Positions 1-11,849 are shown, numbered from the stretch's first letter. The stretch: DNA of 64,000 nt from Buxus sempervirens (GCA_947561395.2 OX387190.1:41590392-41654391); one strand, 5' to 3'. Translations and numbers: made by a program. Notes: generated from the letters alone by a model not told the origin.

Positions 1-624
1 CCCCAGAGAAAAGCAAAACGAAGAATCCAGTAGCCTTTCCAAAGCTATCATAGGAAGATGCTCGCAGCTGGCTTGGTTTGAGATGCACATGGTCATGTAG
101 GTACATCTGTGTTTCTATGGAAGGCTTTTATATTCCCTAGATGTATATATATATGTTTCTATAGCGGCTTATAGCTCTAGAGAAAATGCCCTGTAGGTAC
201 ATCTGTGTTTCTATGTTAAGGCTTTTATATTACTAGCATTGCTTCTTCCCTTCCTGTAAATACTTTTTATCTATTTCCTTCTCTTTTCCTTTTCTTTATA
301 TTCCCTAGAGCGTGGGGTTTCTGGTTCAACTTAACGATTCCTAAGAAGATCAGAATCCAAGATGGAGGGAGGGTCATCACAAAAGACACACAGAAGATAT
401 CTGATAATGAGAAGTGAAGTATGGGACCTACTATCATTATTTTAAGTGTAATAAAAACAATTAATTAGAAAAGCAATTAAAACTTACATAACATAAATAA
501 TAATGACAAGTTTTCTAACCTAAAATCGTTTCCATGACAATAAACAATGGCAAACTTAAAATAAAAATTATTGATAGTAACTTGCAAAAATTCTTAAAAT
601 AAAAAATGATGGATGGTTTGGTAT
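1..624. other. Non-coding flank with a short direct repeat
   Basis: I see no gene here. A stretch of about 45 bp containing the string GTAGGTACATCTGTG occurs twice, near 96-140 and 192-236, both followed by a similar GGCTTTTATAT string. The rest is AT-rich and lies downstream of the F-box gene that ends at 625. Confidence 0.5.
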
Positions 625-1830
625 CTAGCAAAAATTGGGTATAACCCAGATAGGTGTTGGCCAAACTAGTTGGGGATCGCCGATGTAATTTGACAATGGT
701 TCTGGGAATGGTTCAATAAAATCGTTCTCCAAGTTGAAGATGCCAACATCAAATCCTCCAATGATGCCCTCTGAACAACAAAGCATATCGTCGGTGAAGT
801 AAATGCAGTTTGCTTTCAATTCAGGAAAATCTTGGCTTGAAAATGATAGAGAGGAATTACGCCCCAGGAACAACGTGTGGTCGCCTATGCTTCTCAGTTG
901 AGACCAGTGCGATTGGTTCTGGTCGGACAGTTTGAAAACCTTAAAATAGGTTGTCTTATAGAGAAAATGATTGGGCTCGCTACCAGGTCGCACAGGTACA
1001 CGACGATCAACGAACAATAGGTCACCAGATACCTCTACCAGATACATACCACCGTTATAAACACAATGGGGAGATGGTGGTGAAATTTGTGTCACGATAG
1101 GAGAGGATCCCGCGTTGAAGTCACAGGCAATGACAAGCGCATCACAACGCACGGCGAAGAACTTATCTTTACAATATATGATATCTTCATAAGGCTTTCG
1201 AATTCCATATTGGATGAGAGTCCATCGCTCCTCTCCACGTCTACAAAAGGCGAGTTGACAGAATTCACCATGGATGGCCATAGCAATGAAGTCACCAGAA
1301 CTAGGATCTGTCGATAATACAACCTTCTTTATAAAGAAGATTCTTAGTCCTTTAAAACTCCAAGTTGAGGTTCTAGCGCTTCTGAATCTGCATTCTGGTT
1401 CCCCGAAGACTAATTGGTAGTCAGGTCTGTCAGGATGATACTCTAAGACATTAGGAAACATAAATAATGGGGGAAGTTGAATTTGGAGTCTGGTGAGTGG
1501 ATTGATGAGATGAATGAATGGACCGTCTTCCTCTATGGTAATCAACCAACCATAAGAGGATCCCCGGTATATCTTCCCCCGAGCCTCTGGTACGTCCAGC
1601 TTATAAACCTTTTTCTCTGTAAGACTGAAAACCCCGTAACGACTCCCACCATTCTCCACTGGAGGAAGCATTAACCACGGGATCTGACAACGCAAGTGCG
1701 TAGGCCTCTCCGGCAAGGCACGCCGCCATGAAACACAAACAGCTCGAAATCGAAGGTAGTCCGCATAACCCAGCAGTTTCCCAATTTCCACTAACAGATC
1801 GCTATAAAATTCTGACCACAACTCCTCCAT
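625..1830 (-). CDS. F-box protein with DUF295 (KIB-type) propeller domain
   Basis: A single uninterrupted reading frame of 401 residues starts with MEELWSEFYSDLL. Residues about 5-45 look like an F-box (LLVEIGKLLGYADYLRFRAV, then CVSWRRAL), which in this family binds SKP1 of an SCF ubiquitin ligase. The remainder matches the plant DUF295 architecture. Its C-terminal signature is visible near residues 310-350: GDHTLFLGRNSSLSFSS followed by KANCIYFTDD. Intronless genes of about 350-420 residues are typical of this large, fast-evolving plant family. Substrate and biological role cannot be told from sequence. The start is the first ATG after in-frame stops. No break is seen, so it is probably functional. 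Confidence 0.9.
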   Translation of the reverse strand: MEELWSEFYSDLLVEIGKLLGYADYLRFRAVCVSWRRALPERPTHLRCQIPWLMLPPVENGGSRYGVFSLTEKKVYKLDVPEARGKIYRGSSYGWLITIEEDGPFIHLINPLTRLQIQLPPLFMFPNVLEYHPDRPDYQLVFGEPECRFRSARTSTWSFKGLRIFFIKKVVLSTDPSSGDFIAMAIHGEFCQLAFCRRGEERWTLIQYGIRKPYEDIIYCKDKFFAVRCDALVIACDFNAGSSPIVTQISPPSPHCVYNGGMYLVEVSGDLLFVDRRVPVRPGSEPNHFLYKTTYFKVFKLSDQNQSHWSQLRSIGDHTLFLGRNSSLSFSSQDFPELKANCIYFTDDMLCCSEGIIGGFDVGIFNLENDFIEPFPEPLSNYIGDPQLVWPTPIWVIPNFC

Positions 1831-2204
1831 AGCCTTGTTATCTATCGGAAATTACTGAAAAGATGTTTCCTCGACTCTTAAGTCCTCCTCAATTTAAACC
1901 ACTTTAGTAGAGTCGTCAACGAACCCTAATATCGTTTTCCTTCTCAAACCCGGATTGCCTTTTCTCAAAAGCTGAAGTCCATTCTTGCGCTTTTATCCTC
2001 CTTATTTTTACCACTGGTTACGGCCTTTTTATGGTAGTGTGATTGGGTGACCGTCTTAATTTTTATATGTTTGCTGCTTCAGGTAAGTTTTCACCGATGC
2101 CGTTGGAATTCTATATTTTTTTTTTTGGGTGGAATTCCATATTATGTGAGTATATTAAAGCTGCAAGTTGATTCCATGTTTTCCATACTAAAATCTTCAC
2201 CTGT
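1831..2204. other. Upstream region of the F-box gene
   Basis: No coding feature is evident. This interval should hold the promoter and 5' untranslated region of the minus-strand F-box gene. I see no clear TATA box that I would defend. It ends at the kinase-like fragment on the opposite strand. Confidence 0.4.
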
Positions 2205-2605
2205 ATGACAGAAACACAACAAGGATTTTTTGACGCTGTGTTGAAGGGAGTGATTGACTTCAACTCAGATCCATGGCCTCTAATATCTAAGAGTGCCAAG
2301 GATCTTATCCAGAAGATGCTCTGTTCTCGGCCTTCAGATCGTTTAACTGCTCATGGAGTGTTATGTATGTTAAACCCTTTTGTGTATGCATTTCTTTCTA
2401 GTTGCTTCCTCTATTTCATATCCACAGCAAACATCGAAGGCTCATAATTATAAACATGGTCAGTGAAAACCACTTTCAGTTCTTAGCATTTATCCAATTT
2501 ACTTTTAGTGCTGTGGTGCAATCACATTTGACGAACTAAAAGCCGGTTTGAGAAAATATGGCTCGAAGTTGAAGGAATCAGAGATCCGTGATCTTATGGA
2601 TGCTG
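2205..2605 (+). pseudogene. Calcium-dependent protein kinase (CDPK) fragment
   Basis: Two pieces of a CDPK are visible. At 2205-2361 the frame reads the end of the kinase domain, including [20 protein letters not shown] and [19 protein letters not shown]. At about 2511-2605, after an AG acceptor, it reads the first EF-hand region (AITFDELKAGLRKYGSKLKE, then SEIRDLMDA) followed by a GTAAGA donor. The catalytic core, the autoinhibitory junction and the remaining EF-hands are absent nearby. The surviving splice signals show that this was copied or cut from genomic DNA, not from mRNA. I call it a gene relic, unlikely to make an active kinase. Confidence 0.8.
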
Positions 2606-3236
2606 TAAGATCTTCCTTCTTGTGCTTTGATGGTTGTGATAAAACTTGAGACTACCTTATTTGAAATTTTTTGTATAATCTATCTACTTAGTAATTGTGG
2701 ATAACCATATGATTGCATTATAAGGGTTTAATTTCATTGCTACTTTGTCAAGAATTTTTGTACGAATTTTGTATCTACAGTGGTTGAATATTAGGTGAAG
2801 ATTATGCTTTTGTGACTGCTTTTCATCACTGTAAATAACTTCAATTCAGACGATTGAAAATTTTATGTATTGGTGGAGCATTGGCTAAGCTTTGATCAGT
2901 TCTGTCAGACTACTATACTGAAAAAAAAGGGGATGGTTTTTTAGGATCTTAGATAGTGGCAAGGCACTCAAAAACATGAATAATATCCCTCAATCAGATT
3001 GGGTTCAAGAAGGAGTTACCACATTTGATTGTATCCCTCAATCAGATTGTATCCCATTTGATTTGACCATGGACTAATAGATTCATATGTTCCTTTAGAT
3101 GTGCTTTATCGGAGAATGATCTTGTTGGTTTTGTATAATGCATTCTGCTCTCTTCATACTTCTTTTGACCTTTTTCTTCTTTTTCAATATACTCCAATAT
3201 ATATTCATTTGTTGATAAATGAGTGGATTTTGACTG
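2606..3236. other. Non-coding, AT-rich
   Basis: No gene is supported. It may include further intron sequence from the CDPK relic. A short near-repeat (CCCTCAATCAGATTG) occurs twice close to 2988-3050. Confidence 0.4.
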
Positions 3237-3244
3237 TTGATGAC

Positions 3245-4115
3245 TAGGGATGGCAATGGGTCGAATATAGTATGGATCTACCATGATCCAAATCCGAACA
3301 AAAAAAAATCCAATATCTGAATTTGATTCGAAATCCGACGAATCTTTTATACGTGAATCCAAATTCGAAACCGAATTTTAGAGCTGGCAACGGGTGGGTC
3401 GAGGGTTGGTCCGGTTGGATTGGACTAAATTAAGGCGGGTTGGAAAACCTCCAACCCGCCAATAAACGGGTTCAACCCGCCAACCCGTTTATATATATAT
3501 ATATAAAGGGGTTAATCCGATCGGTTTGTGTCGGGTTCGGGTCGGGTTGGGGGTTAATCGGGCTAGAACGAAACACTTTTGGCGCCTTTTTTTAATCGGG
3601 CTGGCGGGTCATAATCGAGTTGACCCGATTAATGGCGGGTTGGGGAAAATCCAACCCAATTAATAAACAACTCAAACCAACCCGTTTATAATTGGGTTGA
3701 CCCGTCTGGTCGTGTCACATTTTGCCGGCTTTGTCGAATTTATATATTGTATCCGAATTCGAAATTCGACCGAATAAATAACCGAAATCCGAATTAGATC
3801 CGATTTGAACTATCAAAAGTCAACTTTAACTATTAAAGCAAATTTTAACTATCAAAATTAATGAGCCATATAGATATTAAAACAAGACATGAGTAAGGAT
3901 GGTTCAACCATGGTTTATAAAAATTTTACCAAATGGTTTAATGAAAAGTATATGTTGATTTCGGTTCGGACCCTATTCGGATCAAATATGGACATATTCG
4001 AATTCGGATCCAAATTTGATCGGATCCGAAATCCAATATCCGTACTTGATCTCATATCCGAATTTGAGATTTTCGGATCGGATTCGAATATATATCCGAC
4101 TCATTACCAGCCCTA
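3245..4115. mobile_element. Non-autonomous hAT-type element (outer, 871 bp)
   Basis: It begins TAGGGATGGCAATGGGTCG and ends with the imperfect inverted copy GACTCATTACCAGCCCTA. It is flanked by a perfect 8-bp target duplication TTGATGAC at 3237-3244 and 4116-4123. Eight-base duplications and terminal bases of this kind are characteristic of hAT transposons. No transposase is encoded. Much of the interior is degenerate repeats around TTCGGATCCGAAT-like strings. A second element is nested inside (3379-3733). Confidence 0.88.
3379..3733. mobile_element. Nested hAT-type element rich in AACCCG repeats
   Basis: It starts TAGAGCTGGCAACGGG and ends in the imperfect inverse TTGCCGGCTTTG. The flanks are CCGAATTT (3371-3378) and TCGAATTT (3734-3741), an 8-bp duplication with one mismatch. 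Nearly the whole interior is degenerate AACCCG/CGGGTT motifs in both orientations. The termini and motif match the element at 27123-27503, so the two are probably one family. It must have inserted after the surrounding element. Confidence 0.7.
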
Positions 4116-4420
4116 TTGATGACTTGCAAAGAATGAATTTTGGTGAAATTTTTCCAAGCTTGTGCTAGTTGAAAGCGGCACTAAAACCATTAGTGAACTG
4201 CCATTTTTGGGTAAAAAATGGACGGCACAACATGCCATGCCAATCATGCTGTCCGTTTTGTGCGCAAAATGAGAGATATTTTGAAGTTTTGCTTCACTCA
4301 TAAAATGGGAGGCACCAGCACGTTCCACCCATGTTGACGTGCCTCTTATTTATTGCATGAAATGGGAAATTTTGAATTTTCTTTTTTTTTTGGTTAGTTT
4401 TTTAAGACTTGAAATCTGTT

Positions 4421-4541
4421 GGAGCCCTAGGCTGGAAGATCTGCTGGTCCAACAACAATGCATGTGTCCACATAGGTGTGTGAAGCTGACGTGTACACAT
4501 GCATTGCCATTGGACTAGCAGATCTTCCAGCAAGAGGGTCC
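4421..4541. repeat. Perfect-looking hairpin, about 40-bp stem
   Basis: CTGGAAGATCTGCTGGTCCA at 4432-4451 is repeated in inverse form at about 4511-4530. Pairing continues inward through ATGCATGTGT, leaving a loop of about 25 bases. Weaker pairing may extend outward. It may be a tiny foldback MITE or a small-RNA precursor; sequence alone does not decide. Confidence 0.6.
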
Positions 4542-5121
4542 AGGTGATATGCTCTCGTTTTTTAACAATATGGGCAGAATTTCTACTTGTTAGTCATAAC
4601 AGACCAAAGCTAGCCTTACCGGACTAAGCTATGTGTCAACCATGGTATTATTATTGGCCAAGCACTATGCAAGGTGTTTGCCTGTGACAATCTGATAACC
4701 ATTTAGTTGAGTGTGGATAGGGGATGGAATAACTGTTTCCATTATCCTGGCTTGCAGCCCAAGTTTCAGTATATTGAAAGTTGAAACAGATTAAAAGTTC
4801 ACTTCAATTCGGTTTAGTCAAGACATCAAACCAATTAATTTGGTTTACAGATTTCAGAACCATGGCCGAACCATATGCTTTGAAACCAAACAAAACAAAT
4901 TGAAAGTCACTTTGGGTCGGTTTGTTATTGATTTCATTCCACAACCTAAGTTACACCCTACCAACCACACGTCATCTGAAGCATGAAAGCAGACAGCCTA
5001 CCCATCTTTTCTCGCCAAGGATTTCATTTTAAAATATACCGTATCCTCCAAAAATAGGAAAAAGAAAAGAAAATTTTAATGTGTCCCTCTTACTTGTCTC
5101 TTTGTCATCGGTTAACCGGTA
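4542..5121. other. Non-coding
   Basis: No gene, RNA gene or clear transposon boundary is seen. The sequence is of mixed composition with no long reading frame. Confidence 0.4.
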
Positions 5122-5179
5122 AAGCCTCAGGGAGGTAGTAACCCAAGCCCAAGCCTCAGGGAGGTAGTAACCCAAGCCC
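5122..5179. repeat. Two-copy tandem repeat, 29-bp unit
   Basis: A 29-bp unit beginning AAGCCTCAGGGAGGTAGTAA is present twice in tandem (5122-5150 and 5151-5179) with no difference that I can see. It suggests a recent slippage or duplication event in non-coding DNA. Confidence 0.85.
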
Positions 5180-5378
5180 AGGATCACGTCCTGTCTTCCA
5201 CCCTAGGTACCCTTTCCTAAAAGAATAGGAAAAAAAAATGAAGGTCATTGGTCTCTCTAAAACGTTACTGCTCTATATAAGTCAAGAGCTTAAGGATCCA
5301 AATAAGCATGTTTAAGCCTGTCCTGGTGCAGGGCTTGAGAGCTGAATAGTGATCCTCAACCCCCAGACAATGGAAAAT

Positions 5379-5738
5379 GGAAAAATTGGTTTTTAGTGAT
5401 ATTTTTTTAAAATAATTGAGATTTAGCCGGTCGATTCTTGAAAATTGAGAATTAGTGATACTTTCTTTAAATAATTGGGATTCAGTATTATTTTACTATT
5501 CTGGAAGAATTGCTTCCAAAAAATACCCTAAAAAAGACTTGCAAACCTCACTTGTACCTAAATGGATGAAAAGGTTTTTCAAGTCTTTTGAGGGTATTTT
5601 TGGAAGAAATTTTTCATGAATAGTAAAATGACACTGAATCCAAATTCTTTAAAAAAAGTATCACTAATTCCTAATTTTCAAGAATTAACAGACTGAAATT
5701 AAATTATTTTGAAAAAGTATCATTAAAAATCAATTTCC
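5379..5738. mobile_element. Foldback MITE with about 170-bp inverted arms
   Basis: The left arm (GGAAAAATTGGTTTTTAGTG onward) and the right arm are inverted copies over most of their length. Shared strings include TTCTTGAAAATT, GAATTAGTGATACTTT and the outer AAATTG. The short unpaired centre lies near 5510-5600. No coding capacity is seen. I could not fix a target-site duplication with confidence. Confidence 0.65.
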
Positions 5739-6124
5739 TCCTAGAAAACTGAGGAGGTTGTGATAGCTAGTATAAAAGTGGGACCAACAAATGATGATCC
5801 CGCACTAAAATTCTTCATATAAAGTATCAAAATTTTAAATTTTGAACCATTTGAATTTTTCTAATATTACAAACGTCAACCAATATTCTTTAGCATTTTA
5901 CCGTTAAATAAAATAAAGTATAATCAAATGATAAAATTATTCATTGAGCTAACAGTAACATATTTAGGCTGCGTTTAACATTGCTTTTGCTTTCTTGCTT
6001 TTTGCAGCAATAAACATGTTTAGTAAGTAATTGCTTTTGCTTCTTCTCATGAAGTAAAAGGCAATCTCGTTGTTTTTCTTAAGAAACAAAAAAAAAAATT
6101 TTTTTTTGGCTTTCTCATTGCTTT
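5739..6124. other. Non-coding, AT-rich
   Basis: No gene is supported. The composition is strongly A/T with homopolymer runs near 6090-6108. Confidence 0.4.
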
Positions 6125-6376
6125 TTAAAATGCCCTTGGCTTCTTTTGACTTTCATGACTTCTCACTTTTGGTCTTTTGCTATCTGGTTTTCCTTTCTTC
6201 CATGTCTCCTCTCTCACATCTGTCATAAAGCAGAGACCAACCAAAAGATAGACAAAAGGCAAAGCAGATCCAAACAGCGACGTGGCCACCGCGGGGATCA
6301 TCACCATCGCCTTGGTCTTCTTCACGATATATTCCGGCGTTTCTGCATAGGCCACAGCCAACACCTGCTTAGTCAC
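6125..6376 (-). other. Unrecognised open frame with a hydrophobic segment
   Basis: An 83-residue frame includes a hydrophobic stretch (MVMIPAVATSLFGSALPFVY and LLVGLCFM) that could span a membrane, followed by a basic tail. I do not recognise the protein and see no neighbouring exons. It could be an exon remnant or chance. An overlapping plus-strand frame is equally long, which weakens the case. Confidence 0.2.
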
Positions 6377-7217
6377 TTGACTCTACCAAAAATTTCCTCA
6401 AATTTTCGGATTTTTGTTTCTTTTCCCTCCAAATCCAAGGTTTCAAACAGAACCTGAATCTAGAGTTCCAAACACAAAGTAAAGAAATACAGCTTTGATC
6501 TTATATAATTGACAAGTCATTAGGTGAGCTAATTTGAGACTTGTGTAAGTAACAACTCAAAACGATTCAAAGTGCATCAACTCGAGGCAGGTAGTCGAAC
6601 AATCTCTATTTGATTTGGCGCGAAAGGGGAAGAGTTTTGAATTCTGGCATATGACATGAACATCGCAGCACCTCGCTATCATAGCAAGTGGCCATCTTGA
6701 TGTCTACGGATTAGGTTGGAGCCACATAAGGACTCAATGATTTCCTAATTTTGTGCAAGGAGGATTGTGCAATTACGTGTACAACGAGAGACATTCAAAT
6801 TTTTGACTTTTATTTTTTATATTATTTAAATTTTTTTCAAATGCGATGGACCAATTAGAACGACGTTGTACATAAAATGATTATAGACGATTTCCAGTAC
6901 CGATTTTTCATACGTCGCTTTCCGGTTTGTATTGGAAACAAATCTTTTGGGGGTGGAGACTGGAGACAAAATCTTATGGTATCACCCACCACCTACTTAA
7001 ATCACAGGCATAAAAAGAAAACCACAGACAAAAGTGGGGAATCGAAGTAATTGAGGTCACATGGAAGCAGCGCTGGAAAGGCAGGCCACCCCGTCACCAT
7101 CATAACCCATCGTCATCGCCCTCATCATTCATGTCTTGAAACTAAAAACATGTCTTTCCACAATCCGCACCATCTCTTCGGCCTTTCCTCCGGTAAACAA
7201 CAAGTTATCTGCACCCC
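6377..7217. other. Non-coding
   Basis: I see no supported gene or element here. Confidence 0.4.
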
Positions 7218-7242
7218 CTCTCTCTCTCTCTCTCTCTCTCTC
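7218..7242. repeat. (CT)n microsatellite
   Basis: A pure CT dinucleotide run of about 12 repeats. Open frames crossing it (7051-7366) are low-complexity artefacts. Confidence 0.9.
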
Positions 7243-10200
7243 AAAAGAACCCATCATCCCTCACGTGACACGCTGCCGTTCAGACTCCATCATTGCTCAC
7301 ATGCTCTCTCGTCTTTACCTACACAAACTGATAAGCAACCACAAACCTAACTCCATTATTAGGTAAACTAAAAGGAATGTGTTAATCGTTAGGTCCCTGG
7401 AAGTCCTTGTAGCTCAATAGCGACACAGCCATGTGGGGTTAAAACTTTAAAAAGTAATCGTTCAATAAAAAGAAGAAGGTGGACTGGTGGTGACTTATTC
7501 GCAAAACTCCACAGACTGATGGCATAATTTTCTCCGTAAGTATGATAAAAACGAGCACCACCAACCATATTAAAAATTAATCAAAATCGGCAGGCAGTGC
7601 TAATGATCACATATGTGTGAGTGCTTCTCTCTCATCAACCTCTAGCTTGCAGCCTCATGTGCATCCTTCCACACGTCATAGGGGAAGTCAATTTATACCT
7701 ACGTATAATCAAATGACGATCACTTTGTTACCCTTTTCTTTTTCTTTTTTTTTGGGTGCCCTATGTCAAGATCTCGATTTATACGTAAGATAAGAGATAA
7801 TATAAAGAGAGAGCTGAAGCTTTAAGAGAGATTTGATTCTGTTAACAAACCCAAGGGCTTACAATCATGAAAAGGGAATATTTCCACGCATCGACCAGCA
7901 CAAGTAGTCCCACCTTGTACCCTGCAAACATATACATAAGAGGAAAAGTCGAGAGAGCTATCCAAAAAGTTGAATAAGCTAAGGAAAAAAAAAATTAATG
8001 AATGTCTCCGAACTTTATTGTTCAAAACGCTGGATTTGAATTAAGTTTAAACAATTTAAACGGAATGGCCATCATACTACGTCAGGTAAACTTAATTCCA
8101 ATGCATAACGGACATCTAAAGAAAAATGTGCAGGCAGGCTTATTGGCATTGCCCAAGGACCCCCCAAGTTACGGTACGTTGTAATCGTGAGCCGAGCTTA
8201 TCGGTGCACCAAGCCAAACTTACGCCTCACTTGCCTAGATGAAAAGAAACTACGAGCCATCCAATCAGTTTACGTTCTGTTGATGGAACGTATCGAGGAA
8301 AATCCTGAGTATCCCGGATCACTGCCCGATGATCCAATCATAACTCTGAACCACCATTACAGCTCAACTACTCCGTTCCTCCAAAATCATTTAGAATAGC
8401 CCACAGAGAGACGTTTGAAGTGTCCAGGTTGAATGCAAGGACGAATTGATTACTGCTCCTCTTCGCGACAGATACACGAATCAATGCACTACTTAGAACA
8501 GACGACTCATTTCTCTAAAGTTCGGAAATGCAGAAAAAGCAGGGATTGAGTCCGGAGTTTGAGGATTCTTAATATATAAAAGAGGACGTGACGATCAGGG
8601 ATCAGCCCCACACACATCCAGAGGAGGTCAGCGTGGCTTTTATGCACGTAAGGAATGGGACATATCAGCCGACAAATGAGAGATTTGAGATTCCCGCTTT
8701 CAATAATAATAACAAATCTCTATCTCTCGATCTCTTTTATGGATAATGGTCATTTCCCCTTTTCTATATAACAGACCCCATCAATACAAATTACGAAGGG
8801 GAAGCAAAACTCTTAACAACCGTTAGATCAACGACACAGTGATTCCGCTGTAAATATCGCATCTGCTAATCTTAACATTTGAATTGTTTTTTCCGCTTTT
8901 GTCTGCTAAAGTTCGAAATTCTGAATGACTGAGTAAAAGAGGGGTTTGACCATTCAAACTTTTCAAATTGCCTTTTTAAACAGCTAAGGGGTCAACTATA
9001 GTCTATATATCGAGGCTTTCGATTTTTTCCTTTTCTTTTTGTTTTATTTTATTTTACTAATAACCCAATGTCTCTATACTCTAGAGCCTTTTAATTTTTT
9101 TCCTCCTTTTGGGGTGAAAACGAGGGTAACGTCTGAAATAATTTACATCGTACGAAGGAGCCAACCACAACCGTATAAGGATACTACTGGTCAACACAGA
9201 TGACATGAGTGATGCTGCTTTATTAAATGGCCATCGATGTTCTGGGCTACTTACTACCCGACATAAATATTCTGTGCGTCTGAAGAACACTGGAGATGAT
9301 ACATCCATCCCGTTTCTTCCTAGCCAACTGACTTGATTTGGCACATCTATCCAATTTATCCGTCAGATGAATGTGGAACATAAATAGAACGGATGAGATG
9401 CTTGGAGTCGAGGCACATAGTGATGGAGTAGCATCGTATCGCGTCAGCACCGTATCTCATCGTCATCGTCGTCATCGCTATCTAGCTTTCCATGGAAACC
9501 CTATTTCCTAAATCAGCCCTATCTGCGTTCAAATTTTGTTCACTTTATTTCTGGGGGAGAGAACTCTGCATCCCAAACTAGGGAAATAGGATTAGTAGGT
9601 GAAGACGTGAAGTAGACATCCGGAAGGATCCATGGGGGTCTTTTGCGTTAGTGGGGATGGAGAGATACTCGTCATGATTCTTTCTCGATATCCATAGCGA
9701 GGAGAGAGACAGAGCAATCCAATCCCATGATCTCATTGTATCTGTTCATTAAGTGAAGCCTGACCCTCTTGATTACCATCGACGACCTTTTTACCTCCTC
9801 CTTCCCATCTTGCTTCCCTAGAGACCAAAAAAGGATTGGACTCCTCGATCGGCTTCCTATAATTCTCCTTCTCCATCTCGACTGTTGCTCCTCTCCCACT
9901 TCATCCCTTCTGGTTATTGGTGTTTTTTCTGCACTATGTGCAGCCATATAAGTTTGTTTAGTTATTTTCTGATAAGCTTGGAGATGGTTTTAATATCACG
10001 TAGGTTTATCAAAGGGTTTCTTACAGAGATCTTTGGCATTCTGTCCACCTCCAATAAAGACTCCCTAGCTATGTCTCGCTAATTTTACCTTTTTCAAACG
10101 AGGTGGGCATCCTGCCAACCGAGCTCTGTTGGCTTCTCTTTGTAAAACTTATGTGATGATCATTCATGAGGCTGTCCTTTGTGCTGTTGACTTCTATTCC

Positions 10201-10433
10201 ATTTACACGGGTTAAGAGGTAAAAATCAAGCACCACCATATGTTTGACGGCGCCCATCTCTTCAACTCGTCCTCTTTCTAGTTTGTATTCTTGCACCCTA
10301 TGGAAGTTAGAACTTACAATGTCAAGCCCTTTTTCGAAACTCGTTAATGGCGCTATTACACCTTGACGATATTCATTTATTTTCTGTACTATCATTTTTC
10401 ACTTACTTATCTTTTTTCTTTGGTTTGCAGGTT
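7243..10433. other. Long region without a recognisable gene
   Basis: Only short, unrelated open frames occur. Frames at 8002-8184 and 8187-8399 are adjacent but match nothing I know. A TATA-like string (ATATATAAAAG) lies near 8573, but no coding sequence follows. No RNA gene, terminal repeat or target duplication was found by eye. Confidence 0.4.
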
Positions 10434-11849
10434 TTCACTGGATTCAAGATGCAATAAATATGGGATTGAGGAGCAATATCCCCAACAATTCTGTTGTTGC
10501 TGCTTGGTTGAGCCGATCTGAACAAGTATTTGTTTGCTTTTTATTTTTTCCCTTCTCTTTCGAAACATCTTTTTTGAAAAACACAGAAGTGAAAAAGATT
10601 TCTTCTCCCTTGTTCCTTCTCTTTCAATGTTCACTTGTACTCCAGATTCGTTTCCTTGGCCGTATACCCACCAAACCGTAGGACTCACTGAAACACAGAT
10701 CTCTCATCTTTCGTCTTTCGTTTCAAGGCTAAAGAAATTCGGAAAGAGAGAGATGGGGAGGATAAGATTATAATCGTATTAGAAGAAATGCTAAAAATGA
10801 TTGTTCCATTTAGGGCGTTACATCCAAATTAATTTTTGGCGTAACGTGCGGTAATGCTACCTGTGGATTGGTTGTTTACAAAGAATCCGAGGGAGGAAGA
10901 AGGTTTACATGAATTAAAGCATTCTTGCTCTCCTGTCATTTCAGTATCTACTCGGGTAAGGTATCTGTATATCTCTATCCGACTTAGGTTCGGAGTGGAA
11001 ATGTCATTTTCCGACGATCACCCGAGGTGAACGTTCAGCCTTTTTTAGGCCTCCGCATTTTTTTCTTTTCTTAGGTTTTGTTTCGTTTTGTTTTTTGGTT
11101 TTGTTTATTCTGTAGGACTGTATTTTCATTTATCACTAGCTCTTTTTCTGTAGTTTGAAAAATATTATAAAGTAAATAATGCTAATTTTTGTGAAAATGA
11201 ATCTTTGAAAAATATAATGCTGAGGTGATATAAAAAATCTTATTGAAATTAAGTACTTTCATCAATGTTATGCGGCTAGAATTTAAATATTTTACTAAAA
11301 AATTAGATTTTCTTAAGAGTGTTTGGATAGGTCACTTGTTAAAACCATCTCACTATTATTAGTGCTGACAAAATCTAATGTGAATTGTGCCATATGATAT
11401 TTTGGAGATAGGATTGGGTTAGTAAATTTCCGAACATTAATATACATGGACGTAGGCATCTTCAGTATGTACGAACCACGTACGTAGTGTCTTTGTTTAT
11501 TTTGATTTTCTGTTTATTTTTGTTGTTTGTTTTTCAACAGTTTTTTAATTTCTCATTTCCGTTTGTTATTTAATGTGGCATCGCTGTATCTGATATGGGT
11601 TGGTTTCATATTTTGTCCTTCTATAATTTGCTTTGGTTCTGGTACTTTTTTTTTTTTTTTTTATTAAACCCAGGGTCTCCGGCCAGCTTGCGCAGCCGAC
11701 TAATTCGTGAGGCTTGTGCAATCCCCGTTCCACTCAAACCAGGTAATTACAAGCCAAAGGCCTTACCTGAGACATTGGAGGGAGCATACCTCCAGTCCTG
11801 GTACTTTGCTGTACATCGAGGCATTGAGGTGGCCTTCGGATGTAAATGA
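10434..11849 (+). pseudogene. Two exon-like fragments of an unidentified gene
   Basis: At 10434-10526, after a TTTGCAG acceptor, a frame reads FHWIQDAINMGLRSNIPNNS then VVAAWLSRSEQ, and is followed by GT. At 11672-11849 another frame reads SPASLRSRLIREACAIPVPL, then KPGNYKPKALPETLEGAYLQ and SWYFAVHRGIEVAFGCK, before a stop. Both have the composition of real globular protein rather than chance translation. The 1.1 kb between them is AT-rich and intron-like. I do not recognise the family and cannot find a start codon or other exons. It may be a gene remnant or part of a gene with poorly visible exons. Confidence 0.3.

Noticed and set aside
3379..3733. Telomere-like or satellite array of AACCCG motifs
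   Set aside because: The motifs occur in both orientations, are degenerate, and are bounded by transposon-like ends and an 8-bp duplication.
7051..7366. Open frames across the (CT)n run
   Set aside because: Low-complexity translation of a microsatellite.
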